DNA from: JAPYTY01 sp036338435
GTDB taxonomy: Bacteria > Acidobacteriota > UBA6911 > RPQK01 > JADFOI01
Length of the DNA: 64,000 nucleotides
Reading direction: 5' to 3'
NCBI GenBank assembly: GCA_036338435.1
Contig: JAYZCG010000040.1
Location: forward strand, 26,054-90,053
The translations under genes were made by a program, and so were the position numbers. The notes below the pieces were generated by a model. That model saw only the letters and a program-made list of their open reading frames with translations. It searched no databases and was not told where the DNA came from. This document shows, in pieces, positions 1 through 9,243 of the stretch. Position 1 is the stretch's first letter. Each line of letters starts with the position of its first letter.

Positions 1-896
1 TGAAAATTTTTGATAACGCCTCAAGAGATGAAACTTTGAGGGTTGCCCGCCAGTTTAAAGTTGACTTACATGAATCTTCAACCAATAAGGGCTACAGTTA
101 TGGCCACAACTGGAATCTTCTGGGTGCGAATTTTAAAACAGCACTTTTGCTCAATGCTGATGTTACATTGGAGCCTGATTGGTTAGAAATTTTAGTCACA
201 ACCCTCAATGAAGTTAAGGGAGCTGGCATGGTGGGGGGTAAGCTTTATCGAATGGATAAGGATGGTCAGCAGGTATTTCGACATAATTGTCCTATACTCG
301 ATAGCAGCGGCATTTTTTTTACCCCCTCACAGAGACATTTCGATCGAGGCAGTGAAGAGGAGGATCGTGGGCAGTATGACGACCGTAATCTGGTTTTCGG
401 AATTACCGGAGCTGCTCTTCTGTGTAGCAAAGAAATGCTAGAAGATGTCCGTTTGGGAGAGGAGTATCTCGATGAAGATTTTTTTGCCTATCGTGAAGAT
501 GCAGATCTTGCCTGGAGGGCCCAACTAAAGGGTTGGAAGGCAGTTTATGAACCTGAGGCCTGTGCCTTCCATCACCGCCATGTTTTGCCATCACGACGGC
601 ATCAGCTTTCTGCACTGATTAATTATCACTCTCTCAAAAACCGTTATCTCATGCGGATGAAAAATCTTGATTCAATGGTTAGATGGCGTTGTTTTCCGTA
701 CATGTGGATTAGAGATATCGGGATCATGGTCTATGTTATCTGCTTCGAATGGAGATCGTTGCTTGCCTATCGCGAGGTATGGAGACTTCGACATAAGTTT
801 AGAGAAAAAAAGAAACAGGTACAAAGTACCCGCCGTGTCGATCCTAAAGACTTAGCCCACTGGTTTTCATTTACCCCCGTGGGGTTAGATATTTGA
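1..896 (+). CDS. Family 2 glycosyltransferase (5' truncated)
   Basis: The frame is open through the left edge, so the true start lies outside the window. The first visible residues (IFDNASRDET) are the N-terminal GT-A nucleotide-sugar motif, so only a short N-terminal piece is missing. A DXD-like NADVTLEPDW segment and an acceptor-side EDADLAWRAQLKGW motif follow, as in rhamnosyltransferase or WbbL-like GT2 enzymes that build O-antigen or other cell-surface polysaccharide. The C-terminal part is basic and aromatic with a possible membrane-associated stretch. No SD-linked partner follows; the next gene begins 100 bases later. The sugar donor and acceptor cannot be read from the sequence. Confidence 0.85.
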   Translation, partial: KIFDNASRDETLRVARQFKVDLHESSTNKGYSYGHNWNLLGANFKTALLLNADVTLEPDWLEILVTTLNEVKGAGMVGGKLYRMDKDGQQVFRHNCPILDSSGIFFTPSQRHFDRGSEEEDRGQYDDRNLVFGITGAALLCSKEMLEDVRLGEEYLDEDFFAYREDADLAWRAQLKGWKAVYEPEACAFHHRHVLPSRRHQLSALINYHSLKNRYLMRMKNLDSMVRWRCFPYMWIRDIGIMVYVICFEWRSLLAYREVWRLRHKFREKKKQVQSTRRVDPKDLAHWFSFTPVGLDI

Positions 897-996
897 TATG
901 TTGTCTTGCGCTGGTTTAGACTTGCGGTAAATTGGTGCGGGGATTAAGTTGCCGTTAAGATCATTACTTTGTTCGACAAGTTTGTAGGGTAAATTT

Positions 997-1308
997 ATGG
1001 GAGAACTAACCAAGATTGCCACGGTTGACCAAGTATCACTTGGTGCTGCCATTTGTGTGGAAGTGAAAGGTAAGCAAATAGCTTTGTTCAACGTCGATGG
1101 GAGCTATTATGCGACTGACAATAATTGTAGTCACAGAGGTGGTCCTTTGTCGGAGGGGGTGTGCGAGGGTACGGTCGTCACTTGTCCGTGGCACGGCATT
1201 CAGTTTAATCTTGAGACGGGCGAACCGCTAGGTTCTCTTGCAGTTCATGGGATCACAGCCTATTCTGTTACCGTGGAAGGCGATGATCTCAAGATCAAGA
1301 TTTCCTAA
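997..1308 (+). CDS. Rieske [2Fe-2S] ferredoxin
   Basis: This 103-residue protein is a stand-alone Rieske domain. Both cluster-binding boxes are visible: CSHRGG (Cys44, His46) and CPWHG (Cys63, His66). There is no signal peptide or membrane anchor, so it is a soluble cytoplasmic electron carrier of the BphF/NirD small-subunit type. Such ferredoxins feed ring-hydroxylating oxygenases or nitrite reductases, but neither is encoded next to it. The next gene, 50 bases downstream, is a thiol-disulfide and rhodanese protein, so a role in redox or sulfur handling is possible. The partner is unknown. Confidence 0.9.
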   Translation: MGELTKIATVDQVSLGAAICVEVKGKQIALFNVDGSYYATDNNCSHRGGPLSEGVCEGTVVTCPWHGIQFNLETGEPLGSLAVHGITAYSVTVEGDDLKIKIS

Positions 1309-1358
1309 AAAAGGTCGATGCAGTGAAAGGTTATTAATAAACAAAGGAGAAATGAAGG

Positions 1359-2108
1359 ATGTACGATCCCTTAATGGTCCAACCGATGAGAGATGAACTG
1401 ACGTCTGTTGGGTTTAGAGAACTTAAAACACAGGACGATGTTGATAGTCTTTTTGAAAAGAAAGAAGGAACAAGTCTGGTATTTATCAATTCGGTATGTG
1501 GGTGTGCCGCAGGTGTGGCCAGACCTTCATTGGTGAGTTCTCTAGAAAACCCAACTCTTCCCCAGAATTTAACTACAGCTTTCGCAGGTAACGACGTGGA
1601 TGCTACGGAGCGGGCCAGGGAGTATTTTGTCGGATATGCTCCGTCCTCCCCCAGCGTCGCATTATTTAGAGATGGTAACTTGGTACATATGCTGGAAAGA
1701 CATCAAATTGAAGGCCAATCGGTAGAGTCTTTAACCAAAGTGCTTACTAGTATGTACGATAGGTACTGTGGGGACGAAGTAGATCAGTCTGTCAACATCT
1801 TTGATCCTTTGGCTGAACTTGAAGTGACGGTTGAAGAAGCTCGCGAAAAAATTACTGCTGATCCAGATCTAGCAATCCTGGATGTCCGTGAAGCTTTCGA
1901 GATCCAAAAGGGGTCAATTGAAGGATCTAGGAGAGTTGATCAAGAATTAGGGAATGAGATTATTAGCAGCTGGCCGCGGGAACGCCAGATGATCGTCTAT
2001 TGCGAACATGGTGAGCGGAGCTTGAAGGCGACGCAGTTTTTAAAACAGCACGGGTTTGAAAATATTCGCTCTCTCAAGGGAGGGTACGTAGCTTGGCTAT
2101 CTTCTTAA
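1359..2108 (+). CDS. Bacilliredoxin (BrxA/BrxB family)-rhodanese fusion
   Basis: Residues 1-137 match the YphP/YqiW bacilliredoxin family: an MVQPMRDEL-type N-terminus and the active-site CGC motif at residues 47-49 in NSVCGCAAG. Residues about 150-249 form a rhodanese domain with LDVREAFE and a catalytic loop CEHGERS carrying Cys215. Stand-alone bacilliredoxins are about 140-145 residues and remove bacillithiol from mixed disulfides; single-domain rhodaneses move sulfane sulfur. The fusion puts thiol exchange and persulfide transfer on one soluble chain. ATG 1359 follows an AAGGAGA sequence. A Rieske ferredoxin lies just upstream. Whether this organism makes bacillithiol cannot be seen here. 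Confidence 0.88.
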   Translation: MYDPLMVQPMRDELTSVGFRELKTQDDVDSLFEKKEGTSLVFINSVCGCAAGVARPSLVSSLENPTLPQNLTTAFAGNDVDATERAREYFVGYAPSSPSVALFRDGNLVHMLERHQIEGQSVESLTKVLTSMYDRYCGDEVDQSVNIFDPLAELEVTVEEAREKITADPDLAILDVREAFEIQKGSIEGSRRVDQELGNEIISSWPRERQMIVYCEHGERSLKATQFLKQHGFENIRSLKGGYVAWLSS

Positions 2109-2250
2109 GGAATCGGTAGTCATTAAGTGTAGTGGATGGTAAAGGTTACTGAGTCGTTTGTTTAACAATTAGTTAACTTCTAATTTCTGTCATCCATGCC
2201 CTGCACACTAGGCTCTAGATTCTAAAACCTTCCTGTTGTAAGGTCTTTAC

Positions 2251-3279
2251 ATGATCAAAACCATTAAATGGACGGATGAGGGCGTGGTCATGATTGACCA
2301 GAGATTGCTCCCAACCGAGGAGATTTACAACACCTACCGAACAGTCGATGAAGTAGCTGAGGCAATTGTGACCATGGTAATCCGTGGGGCTCCCGCCATT
2401 GGCGTCGCGGCGGCTATGGGAATTGCTTTGGGGGTTAAAAATCTTGATTCTAGCAATGATTTGGAGAAACGATTTGCTGCTATCGTTAAGACCATTCATG
2501 ACACTCGTCCCACAGCACGCAATCTCTTTTGGGCAATCGAGCGCATGGAACACGTTTTTGAGCACCACAAAAAAGAATCATTGGAAAAAATTCAGGATGC
2601 TTTGAGAAACGAAGCCATACAGATCCATGATGATGATATTGAGATTAATCAGCAAATGGGACGAAATGGACAAGAGCTTCTCTCATCAGGCATGAATGTA
2701 CTTACTCATTGCAACGCTGGTGCTCTTGCAACGGCTGGCTATGGGACCGCGCTGGGAGTTATCAGAGCGGCGGTTGAACATGGAAAGGAGATCCAAGTTT
2801 TCGCCGATGAAACACGTCCGTTTTTACAAGGTTCTAGACTAACTACTTGGGAGATGATGAAGGAAAATATTCCATGTACACTGATAACCGATAACATGGC
2901 TGGATATTTTATGCGTGCAAGTCAGATCCAAGCTGTTGTGGTGGGCGCAGATCGTATTGCGGGCAATGGAGATGTAGCAAACAAGATTGGAACTTACTCT
3001 GTTGCTGTTCTAGCTAAAGAACATCATATTCCTTTCTATGTGGTGGCTCCACTATCCACCATTGATATGGGCACTCTTACTGGTGAAGAAATTCCCATCG
3101 AACAACGTGACATTACGGAAGTAACCCATATTAAGGGGCAAACGGTTGTACCTCCTGATATTGCCGTAGCTAACCCTGCCTTTGATATCACTCCTAATGA
3201 ACTTGTTTCCGCAATTGTTACGGAAAGAGGGATTGCCAAGAGCCCTTATAAGGAATCAATTGCTGCTCTCATAAGGTAA
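2251..3279 (+). CDS. mtnA: S-methyl-5-thioribose-1-phosphate isomerase
   Basis: MtnA converts 5-methylthioribose-1-phosphate to 5-methylthioribulose-1-phosphate in methionine salvage. The 342-residue length is normal for the family. Visible signatures are RGAPAIGVAAA, THCNAGALAT with the catalytic Cys, DETRPFLQGSRLT, and GADRIAGNGDVANKIGTY with the catalytic Asp. It belongs to the eIF2B-like fold but the active-site motifs favour MtnA over regulatory eIF2B or ribose-1,5-bisphosphate isomerase. The stop codon overlaps the tsaD start by one base (TAATG), implying co-translation. The enzyme making its substrate, MTA phosphorylase, is at 49845-50708. Confidence 0.95.
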   Translation: MIKTIKWTDEGVVMIDQRLLPTEEIYNTYRTVDEVAEAIVTMVIRGAPAIGVAAAMGIALGVKNLDSSNDLEKRFAAIVKTIHDTRPTARNLFWAIERMEHVFEHHKKESLEKIQDALRNEAIQIHDDDIEINQQMGRNGQELLSSGMNVLTHCNAGALATAGYGTALGVIRAAVEHGKEIQVFADETRPFLQGSRLTTWEMMKENIPCTLITDNMAGYFMRASQIQAVVVGADRIAGNGDVANKIGTYSVAVLAKEHHIPFYVVAPLSTIDMGTLTGEEIPIEQRDITEVTHIKGQTVVPPDIAVANPAFDITPNELVSAIVTERGIAKSPYKESIAALIR

Positions 3280-4301
3280 TGATCGTCTTTGGCATTGAGT
3301 CCAGTTGCGATGATACGGCTGCGGCAATTATTAAAGATGGGCAAACTGTTCTTTCCAGTATAGTTTCCTCACAGATTTCTGTTCACAAAGACTTCGGAGG
3401 CATTGTTCCGGAACTAGCTAGTCGGGAACATGTGGACAATATCTGTTTTGTGGTGGAACGATGTCTTCTAAAAGCTAATTTGGAGTGGGATCAGATTGAT
3501 GCTATTGCAGTGACTAGAGGTCCAGGTTTGATGGGAGCTCTTCTAGTAGGAATGGCCTATGCTAAAGGACTAGCTTATGCATTAGATATACCCTTGGTTG
3601 GGGTCAATCATCTAGAGGGGCATATCGCATCGATTCTTTTAGATTCTCCTCGTGCTAAGTTTCCTGCACTTTCGTTAGTGGTCTCGGGAGGACATACGAG
3701 TCTTTTTTATCTCCAGAAGATTGGAGTTTGCGAGGAGATTTCAAAGACTGGTGATGATGCTGCAGGAGAGGCTCTTGACAAACTGTCTAAGCATTTGGGT
3801 TTAGGTTATCCTGGGGGGCCTATCATTGATAGGCTTGCCCCAAAGGGAAATCCCCACGCGATTGCTTTCACCATCCCCAAGACCAGCCGCAATGCTTTAG
3901 ATTTCAGCTTCAGTGGTATCAAGACGGCAGCTCTTCGCTATATACAGCAGAATAATCTGGGGCCTCTTGGAGGTCTAGAGGAAATACCTCAGTCCATACT
4001 GGACCTTGTGGCTAGCTATCAGAGTGCCATTGTTGATCAGTTATTGGATCGTCTCGGGAAGGCCCTTAAGACTTATGATGTGCGGTCAATTCAAATTTCT
4101 GGAGGCGTCTCCTGTAATAGTGAGTTACGCCGGCGTAGCAAGGAGGTTTTTGCCAGCCACGGACTAGACGTATACTATCCACAACCTCAGTTTACTACCG
4201 ATAATGCTGCTATGATTGCCGTAGCTGCAACTGCACAGCTTGCGGTGCGGGGAGCAGATTCCATTGATTTGACAGCTGATCCGAATCTAAGACTCGGTTA
4301 A
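3279..4301 (+). CDS. tsaD: tRNA threonylcarbamoyladenosine transferase TsaD
   Basis: TsaD transfers threonylcarbamoyl from its adenylate to A37 of ANN-decoding tRNAs, working with TsaB and TsaE. The 340-residue protein has the ASKHA fold signature GIESSCDDT at the N-terminus, metal-binding NHLEGH (His111, His115), VSGGHTSL, and a C-terminal ISGGVSCNSELR plus TDNAAMIA segment. Length and all key motifs are normal. It overlaps mtnA by one base and so is probably translationally coupled to it. TsaB, TsaC and TsaE are not in the window. Confidence 0.97.
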   Translation: MIVFGIESSCDDTAAAIIKDGQTVLSSIVSSQISVHKDFGGIVPELASREHVDNICFVVERCLLKANLEWDQIDAIAVTRGPGLMGALLVGMAYAKGLAYALDIPLVGVNHLEGHIASILLDSPRAKFPALSLVVSGGHTSLFYLQKIGVCEEISKTGDDAAGEALDKLSKHLGLGYPGGPIIDRLAPKGNPHAIAFTIPKTSRNALDFSFSGIKTAALRYIQQNNLGPLGGLEEIPQSILDLVASYQSAIVDQLLDRLGKALKTYDVRSIQISGGVSCNSELRRRSKEVFASHGLDVYYPQPQFTTDNAAMIAVAATAQLAVRGADSIDLTADPNLRLG

Positions 4302-4420
4302 ATTTCAATACCCTATTAGCTACTCGAATAAGAGGAACTACTGGAAAATTACAGCCGATCAGAACTCTCTATCCCGTCACTTATCTTCTACCTTCCTATT
4401 TTTCTGATAAAATTCTTAAA

Positions 4421-6220
4421 ATGAGTGACTTTCGAAAGCTCTTGCCGTATATCCGTCCGAATCTACATTTGCTAATAGTAGCGTTGGTACTTCTGGTAGC
4501 CAGCGGGGCATTAGAGACCGCCTTGATCATGCTTTTGGCCCCTATTTTCAATCAGTTGTCCACGGCGGCTGGGATCGAAACTAGTGGTACGGACAAATTT
4601 TCTTTTCTTCAAGAGTTCTTGGGGCTGAGTTCGGGAAATATAGTTCACATAGCTATTCTTCTGGTGGCATTCTCCTTTTTAAAGGGGGTGTTTATATATT
4701 TTGCTGAGTATTCCATGAGCTACAGTGGTCAACATGTGGTGGCCTCACTCCGAACTCGTCTCTATGGACATCTGTTAGATCAGTCATTGACATTTTACGG
4801 ACAAAATACTACCGGACAATTAATGGCACGGGTGGTGACTGATACTGAGCGAATTCAGGAAACGGTTAGCAAAACACTTACTGATTTTATACGACAGGTT
4901 TTGTTGATGTGTTTTTTCCTGGGGCTTGTTTTTTATACTGATTGGAGACTAGCCCTATTGTCTTTTTTAATTGCTCCAGTAGTAATTACAATCACTATAC
5001 GGTTGGGACGGAGAATGCGTCGGGTAAGTCAGCGTAGTCAGGAGAACTTGGCTGAGATATCTCAGCTTCTTCAGGAGACGATTGTTGGCCACCGTATCGT
5101 CCAAGCCTTCGGAATGAAAAATTATGAGACAGGACGGTTTAACAAATCTGTTGGGAGCCTAGTACAGGCCAATTTGAAGGCGACCCGCATAAGTGCCCTT
5201 AGTTCGCCTCTAGTAGAGTTTGTTGGATATGTATCCTTTGTCCCTTTTCTTCTTTATGCCAATCATCAAATTAATCGGGGATTTACGATCGGGGCCTTTG
5301 TGGTTTTTGTGGCTGCTCTTTTTCGCCTATATGAGCCCATTAGAAAACTATCTCGTATGCACCTAATTTTCCAGCAGGCTTTTGCTTCTTCCACACGCAT
5401 ATTTAATCTTCTAGATACCCATATTGAGATACAAGATAACCCTGGGGCTTTGGAGTTAGCTCCAATCAGAAAAGAGATCGTTTTTGAAGATGTCTCTTTC
5501 CATTATAAAGGGGTAGAGTCGCAGTTCGTCCTCCAGAACATTGATTTTACTATCCAGAAGGGGGAAATTATAGCTCTGGTAGGGAGCAGCGGTGCTGGGA
5601 AAAGCAGTCTCGCGAGTCTGATTCCTCGCTTTTTCGATGTTATCGCCGGGCGTATTACCATTGATGATCAGGATATTCGTGAGGTCTTGCTGGAGTCACT
5701 ACGCCGTCAGATTGCAATCGTAACCCAAGAGACTTTTCTCTTTAATGACACGTTGCGGAACAATATCGCTTACGGACGAAAAGACTGCACGATGGACAAT
5801 ATTGAAGCCGCTGCCCGCGCCGCTTTTATTCATGATTTCATCACTGAGTTGCCGCAAGGTTATGACACCCTTATTGGTGAACGGGGACAACTTGTTTCCG
5901 GAGGACAGCGTCAACGAATTGCTATCGCCAGAGCTGTTTTAAAAGAAGCACCAATACTGATTCTGGATGAGGCCACATCGGCTCTTGATAGTGAATCAGA
6001 ACGCTTAGTTCAAGAGGCACTCTACAACCTGATGCAACATTGTACGACTCTGGTCATTGCGCATCGCCTTTCAACGATTAGACTAGCTGATCGGATTGTT
6101 GTTTTAGAGGCCGGCCGGATTGTTGAAACTGGGAACCACGAAAGCTTACTGGAACGTTCAGGGGTATATAGAACGTTGTATGATCTTCAATTTGCCGATG
6201 TGGGGAGTACCCCTTCATGA
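4421..6220 (+). CDS. MsbA-like ABC exporter (fused TMD-NBD)
   Basis: This 599-residue half-transporter has six predicted membrane segments in residues about 15-310 and an ATPase domain after residue 340. Walker A is GSSGAGKSS (near residue 390), the signature is SGGQRQRIAIARA, and Walker B is ILILDEATSALD followed by an H-loop IAHRLSTI. Homodimers of this type flip lipid A core (MsbA) or export drugs or lipids. The window encodes Kdo synthesis, which makes the lipid A flippase role attractive, but the substrate is inferred. The ATG at 4421 has no clear Shine-Dalgarno sequence. Confidence 0.85.
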   Translation: MSDFRKLLPYIRPNLHLLIVALVLLVASGALETALIMLLAPIFNQLSTAAGIETSGTDKFSFLQEFLGLSSGNIVHIAILLVAFSFLKGVFIYFAEYSMSYSGQHVVASLRTRLYGHLLDQSLTFYGQNTTGQLMARVVTDTERIQETVSKTLTDFIRQVLLMCFFLGLVFYTDWRLALLSFLIAPVVITITIRLGRRMRRVSQRSQENLAEISQLLQETIVGHRIVQAFGMKNYETGRFNKSVGSLVQANLKATRISALSSPLVEFVGYVSFVPFLLYANHQINRGFTIGAFVVFVAALFRLYEPIRKLSRMHLIFQQAFASSTRIFNLLDTHIEIQDNPGALELAPIRKEIVFEDVSFHYKGVESQFVLQNIDFTIQKGEIIALVGSSGAGKSSLASLIPRFFDVIAGRITIDDQDIREVLLESLRRQIAIVTQETFLFNDTLRNNIAYGRKDCTMDNIEAAARAAFIHDFITELPQGYDTLIGERGQLVSGGQRQRIAIARAVLKEAPILILDEATSALDSESERLVQEALYNLMQHCTTLVIAHRLSTIRLADRIVVLEAGRIVETGNHESLLERSGVYRTLYDLQFADVGSTPS

Positions 6221-6254
6221 ACGGATAAGGTAAAAGGCCGAGGGAGTTTGTGAT

Positions 6255-7127
6255 ATGCGTAGTATGACAGGATTTGGACAGGCGAGCGCAGGCACTGAGA
6301 AAGTCAATGTAACCGTTGAAATGCGGACGGTTAACAGTCGATATCTAGATCTTAATTTGCGCCTACCCAAGGAACTATCATTTTTGGAACTAGAATTGAG
6401 GAAAAAAGTCCAGACTAGTCTGAGACGGGGGAGGGTTGATATTTATGTAGAGCTGATTGTTAAGTCGGGATCGCAGAGTGACTTGAATGAGGCTGTAGCC
6501 GAAAATTATCTTGCAACAGCGGAAAAGATTAAAATTCTGGGAGTAAAAGGGACATTGGATGTGTCGACTCTCTTACAGTTTCCTGGTGTGATCGTATCCC
6601 ATCCGGTTGATCTTACAGCCGGAGGACTTTTAGAAACTATTCACGAAACTTTCACAATAGCCTTGGAGAAATTGGTAAGTACTCGATCGAGTGAGGGAAC
6701 TGAGCTTAAAAAAGGCTTTCTGAATTATATTGAGACGCTTAACCAATTAACCGGGGCTATTGATCAGCATGCCAAGGAGGTTCACACTTATCATCGCCGG
6801 AAACTCACTAAAAATTTTGATCAGTTCAAGGAAGAAGCAGTAGTTAATGAGGCTCGATTAGCACAGGAGATCATTCACTATGCTGATAAGTCAGATATTA
6901 CCGAGGAAATCACGCGGCTACGTAGTCACATTTCCCATTTTGTACAAGAGTTGAAAGAAGCAGAATCTGAAGCCGTTGGACGACGCCTTGATTTCATTGC
7001 GCAAGAGATGGGTCGTGAGATGAATACGATTCTTTCTAAGTCGCCTTTTGCAGAACTTTCTAAGTTGGCGCTAGAAGGGAAAACTGAAATAGAAAAAATT
7101 CGGGAGCAGATGCAGAATGTCGAATAG
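6255..7127 (+). CDS. YicC family endoribonuclease
   Basis: The 290-residue protein opens with MRSMTGFGQ and ends with a C-terminal segment including VGRRLDFIAQEMGREMNTI, the two hallmarks of the YicC/YloC family. Members act as endoribonucleases affecting small-RNA and mRNA decay. The middle is helical and probably coiled-coil. The gene overlaps gmk by 11 bases, the conserved yicC-gmk-rpoZ order seen in many bacteria, and follows the exporter after 34 bases, so it is probably part of that transcript. Confidence 0.92.
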   Translation: MRSMTGFGQASAGTEKVNVTVEMRTVNSRYLDLNLRLPKELSFLELELRKKVQTSLRRGRVDIYVELIVKSGSQSDLNEAVAENYLATAEKIKILGVKGTLDVSTLLQFPGVIVSHPVDLTAGGLLETIHETFTIALEKLVSTRSSEGTELKKGFLNYIETLNQLTGAIDQHAKEVHTYHRRKLTKNFDQFKEEAVVNEARLAQEIIHYADKSDITEEITRLRSHISHFVQELKEAESEAVGRRLDFIAQEMGREMNTILSKSPFAELSKLALEGKTEIEKIREQMQNVE

Positions 7128-7743
7128 AGGGGGTCTTTATGTAATTAGTGGGCCGTCTGGGTCGGGCAAATCAAGTCTGGCTAATCGAGCCTTGGCCGAG
7201 ATTCCAAATCTTAAATTTTCAGTAAGTCACACTACCAGAAAACCTCGGCTGGGAGAGCAAGATTCGGTAGAATACTTTTTTGTTTCTGAGAAGGAATTCA
7301 AAGAGATGGTTCAAGTAGGTGATTTTATGGAACATGCCTGTGTCTTTGGTCATCATTATGGAACTAGTAAGGCCCACGTAGAGACCTTGCGTTGCGCGGG
7401 GCACGATGTTTTGTTAGATATCGATGTGCAGGGTGCACGCCAGATCCATGAGGCTTATACGGAAGCTATTCTGATTTTTGTATTACCGCCTTCTCTTGAA
7501 GTACTAACCTGCCGTCTCAAGGAGCGTAATCTGGATGATATGAGTGTCATTGTAAACAGGCTTAGGATTGCAAAAAAGGAAATTAACTCTTATAGAAAGT
7601 ACCAATACGTTATTATTAATGAAGACTATGAAAAAGCAGTTGGAGAATTAAGCGCTATTATTAGAGATGCTGGTTCTGATTTCCGTCTCGATAACCGCAA
7701 GGAACGAGCGGAAGAAATTATCAAAACCTTTGGAGGAAGTTAG
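7117..7743 (+). CDS. gmk: Guanylate kinase
   Basis: Gmk phosphorylates GMP to GDP with ATP. The 208-residue protein has the P-loop GPSGSGKSSL near residues 10-17 and the GMP-binding segments SHTTRKPRLGE and VEYFFVSEKEF, then LLDIDVQGARQI. Length is normal. It overlaps the end of yicC by 11 bases and abuts rpoZ with no gap, so the three genes are certainly co-transcribed. Confidence 0.97.
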   Translation: MSNRGGLYVISGPSGSGKSSLANRALAEIPNLKFSVSHTTRKPRLGEQDSVEYFFVSEKEFKEMVQVGDFMEHACVFGHHYGTSKAHVETLRCAGHDVLLDIDVQGARQIHEAYTEAILIFVLPPSLEVLTCRLKERNLDDMSVIVNRLRIAKKEINSYRKYQYVIINEDYEKAVGELSAIIRDAGSDFRLDNRKERAEEIIKTFGGS

Positions 7744-7974
7744 ATGATCTTCACGATACCGAACGAATTCGATAGTAAGTTCAGATTTATTTTAGTGGCT
7801 GCGGAGCGATCTAAGCATCTTCAAAATGGGGCTCCTCCTAAACTTGATCTCGAGTCACACAAACCGTCGTATGTGGCGATTCGTGAAGTTGAAGAGCAAT
7901 TAGTACCCTATGACATTCTAGAAGAGGAAACAGTGGAAGACGCAGAAAAAGAAGACGAGACAGACGACGAATGA
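7744..7974 (+). CDS. rpoZ: RNA polymerase omega subunit
   Basis: This 76-residue protein sits in the canonical slot between gmk and coaBC. It shows the omega core FRFILVAAERSKHLQNGAPP and the KPSYVAIREVEE helix, followed by a very acidic tail (EEETVEDAEKEDETDDE). Omega helps fold and keep beta-prime in RNA polymerase. ATG 7744 follows the gmk stop directly, and the last four bases overlap coaBC (ATGA). Confidence 0.93.
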   Translation: MIFTIPNEFDSKFRFILVAAERSKHLQNGAPPKLDLESHKPSYVAIREVEEQLVPYDILEEETVEDAEKEDETDDE

Positions 7975-9170
7975 ATGTTATCCTGGGCGTGACAGGTTGT
8001 ATTGGAGCTTATAAATCGGCAGTTATCCTGAGGCTCTTACAGAAGGAAGGGTTTGATACCTTCCCCGTGATGACCCGATCTGCCCAGCAATTTATCACCC
8101 CTCTTACTTTAGAAAAGCTCTCTGGCCATCCGGTAGTCTCTGATTTGTTTGGTGAACATACCGTCCAAATTCAGCACATCACATTAGCTCGAAAGAGCGA
8201 TCTTTTGCTGGTCGCTCCTGCTACAGCTAATATTTTGGGAAAGTTTGCCCGGGGCATCGCCGATGATTTTCTTAGCACATTATACCTTTCAACCACTACA
8301 CCGGTTGTGGTGGCACCGGCTATGAATGTTGAAATGTGGCATCATCGGGCAACACAGGACAATGTCAGTATTCTCAAGGAGCGAGGAGTGATCTTTGTGG
8401 ATCCTGAATCCGGCTATTTAGCCTGCGGAGAAGTAGGTGAAGGGCGCCTAGCTGAACCTGAACTCGTATTGGAAGCGGTACTTAATACTTTGTGCCATAA
8501 AAAGTCATTACGAAGAAAAAAGGTTTTAGTGACGGCGGGACCAACGGTCGAAGATCTTGATCCGGTACGGTTTCTGTCCAATCGTTCTTCAGGTAAAATG
8601 GGTTACGCTATTGCTCGGGAAGCACAACGGCGTGGTGCTGAAATCGTATTGGTTTCTGGGCCTACTCACTTAGAATCTCCTGAGGGGGTCAATCGGATTT
8701 TGGTTCGTTCGGCAGTGGATATGTCTAAGGAGGTCCTCCGCTATTTTGGAGACTCTGATATTGTGGTAATGGCAGCTGCTGTGTCAGATTTTGTTCCGTC
8801 TGTGCTCGCCTCCGAAAAGATCAAAAAAGGACGGATGGATCTGGTTCTCCCACTCGACAGAACTCCCGACATTTTAGCAAATTTAAAAGAGCATAAGACC
8901 AGGCAGTTTATGGTAGGGTTTGCTGCTGAGTCCGATCATATTCTTGAGAATGCTCATCGCAAACTGCGTGAGAAAAACTTAGATCTCATCGTGGCGAATG
9001 ATATCTCCCATGATGACAGGGGATTTTCTTCTGACTTCAATGAGGCTATTCTCTTGGATGCAAGTGGACACGAGGAAGTTCTCCCTAAACTGGCCAAGTC
9101 AGAATTGGCCAAGATCCTGTGGGATCGGATTGAGTATTCGAGTAACGTACTTAGTATGTCGACCGATTGA
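7971..9170 (+). CDS. coaBC: Bifunctional phosphopantothenoylcysteine decarboxylase/synthetase
   Basis: CoaBC makes 4'-phosphopantetheine for coenzyme A. The N-terminal CoaC half (about residues 1-180) has the flavin fold GVTGCIGAYKS, the PAMNVEMW motif and ACGEVGEGRLAEP. The C-terminal CoaB half begins near residue 185 with KKVLVTAGPTVEDLDPVR and NRSSGKMGYAIA, and later the AAAVSDF and VGFAAES motifs. The 399-residue length is standard. It overlaps rpoZ by four bases, completing the yicC-gmk-rpoZ-coaBC run. Confidence 0.97.
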   Translation: MNVILGVTGCIGAYKSAVILRLLQKEGFDTFPVMTRSAQQFITPLTLEKLSGHPVVSDLFGEHTVQIQHITLARKSDLLLVAPATANILGKFARGIADDFLSTLYLSTTTPVVVAPAMNVEMWHHRATQDNVSILKERGVIFVDPESGYLACGEVGEGRLAEPELVLEAVLNTLCHKKSLRRKKVLVTAGPTVEDLDPVRFLSNRSSGKMGYAIAREAQRRGAEIVLVSGPTHLESPEGVNRILVRSAVDMSKEVLRYFGDSDIVVMAAAVSDFVPSVLASEKIKKGRMDLVLPLDRTPDILANLKEHKTRQFMVGFAAESDHILENAHRKLREKNLDLIVANDISHDDRGFSSDFNEAILLDASGHEEVLPKLAKSELAKILWDRIEYSSNVLSMSTD

Positions 9171-9243
9171 GTAATAGAATGAATGCCAGCCAGTTGGTGA
9201 CTGTCCTTACTGTGTGTCAGTTATTAGTTCTCATATTTTTCTC

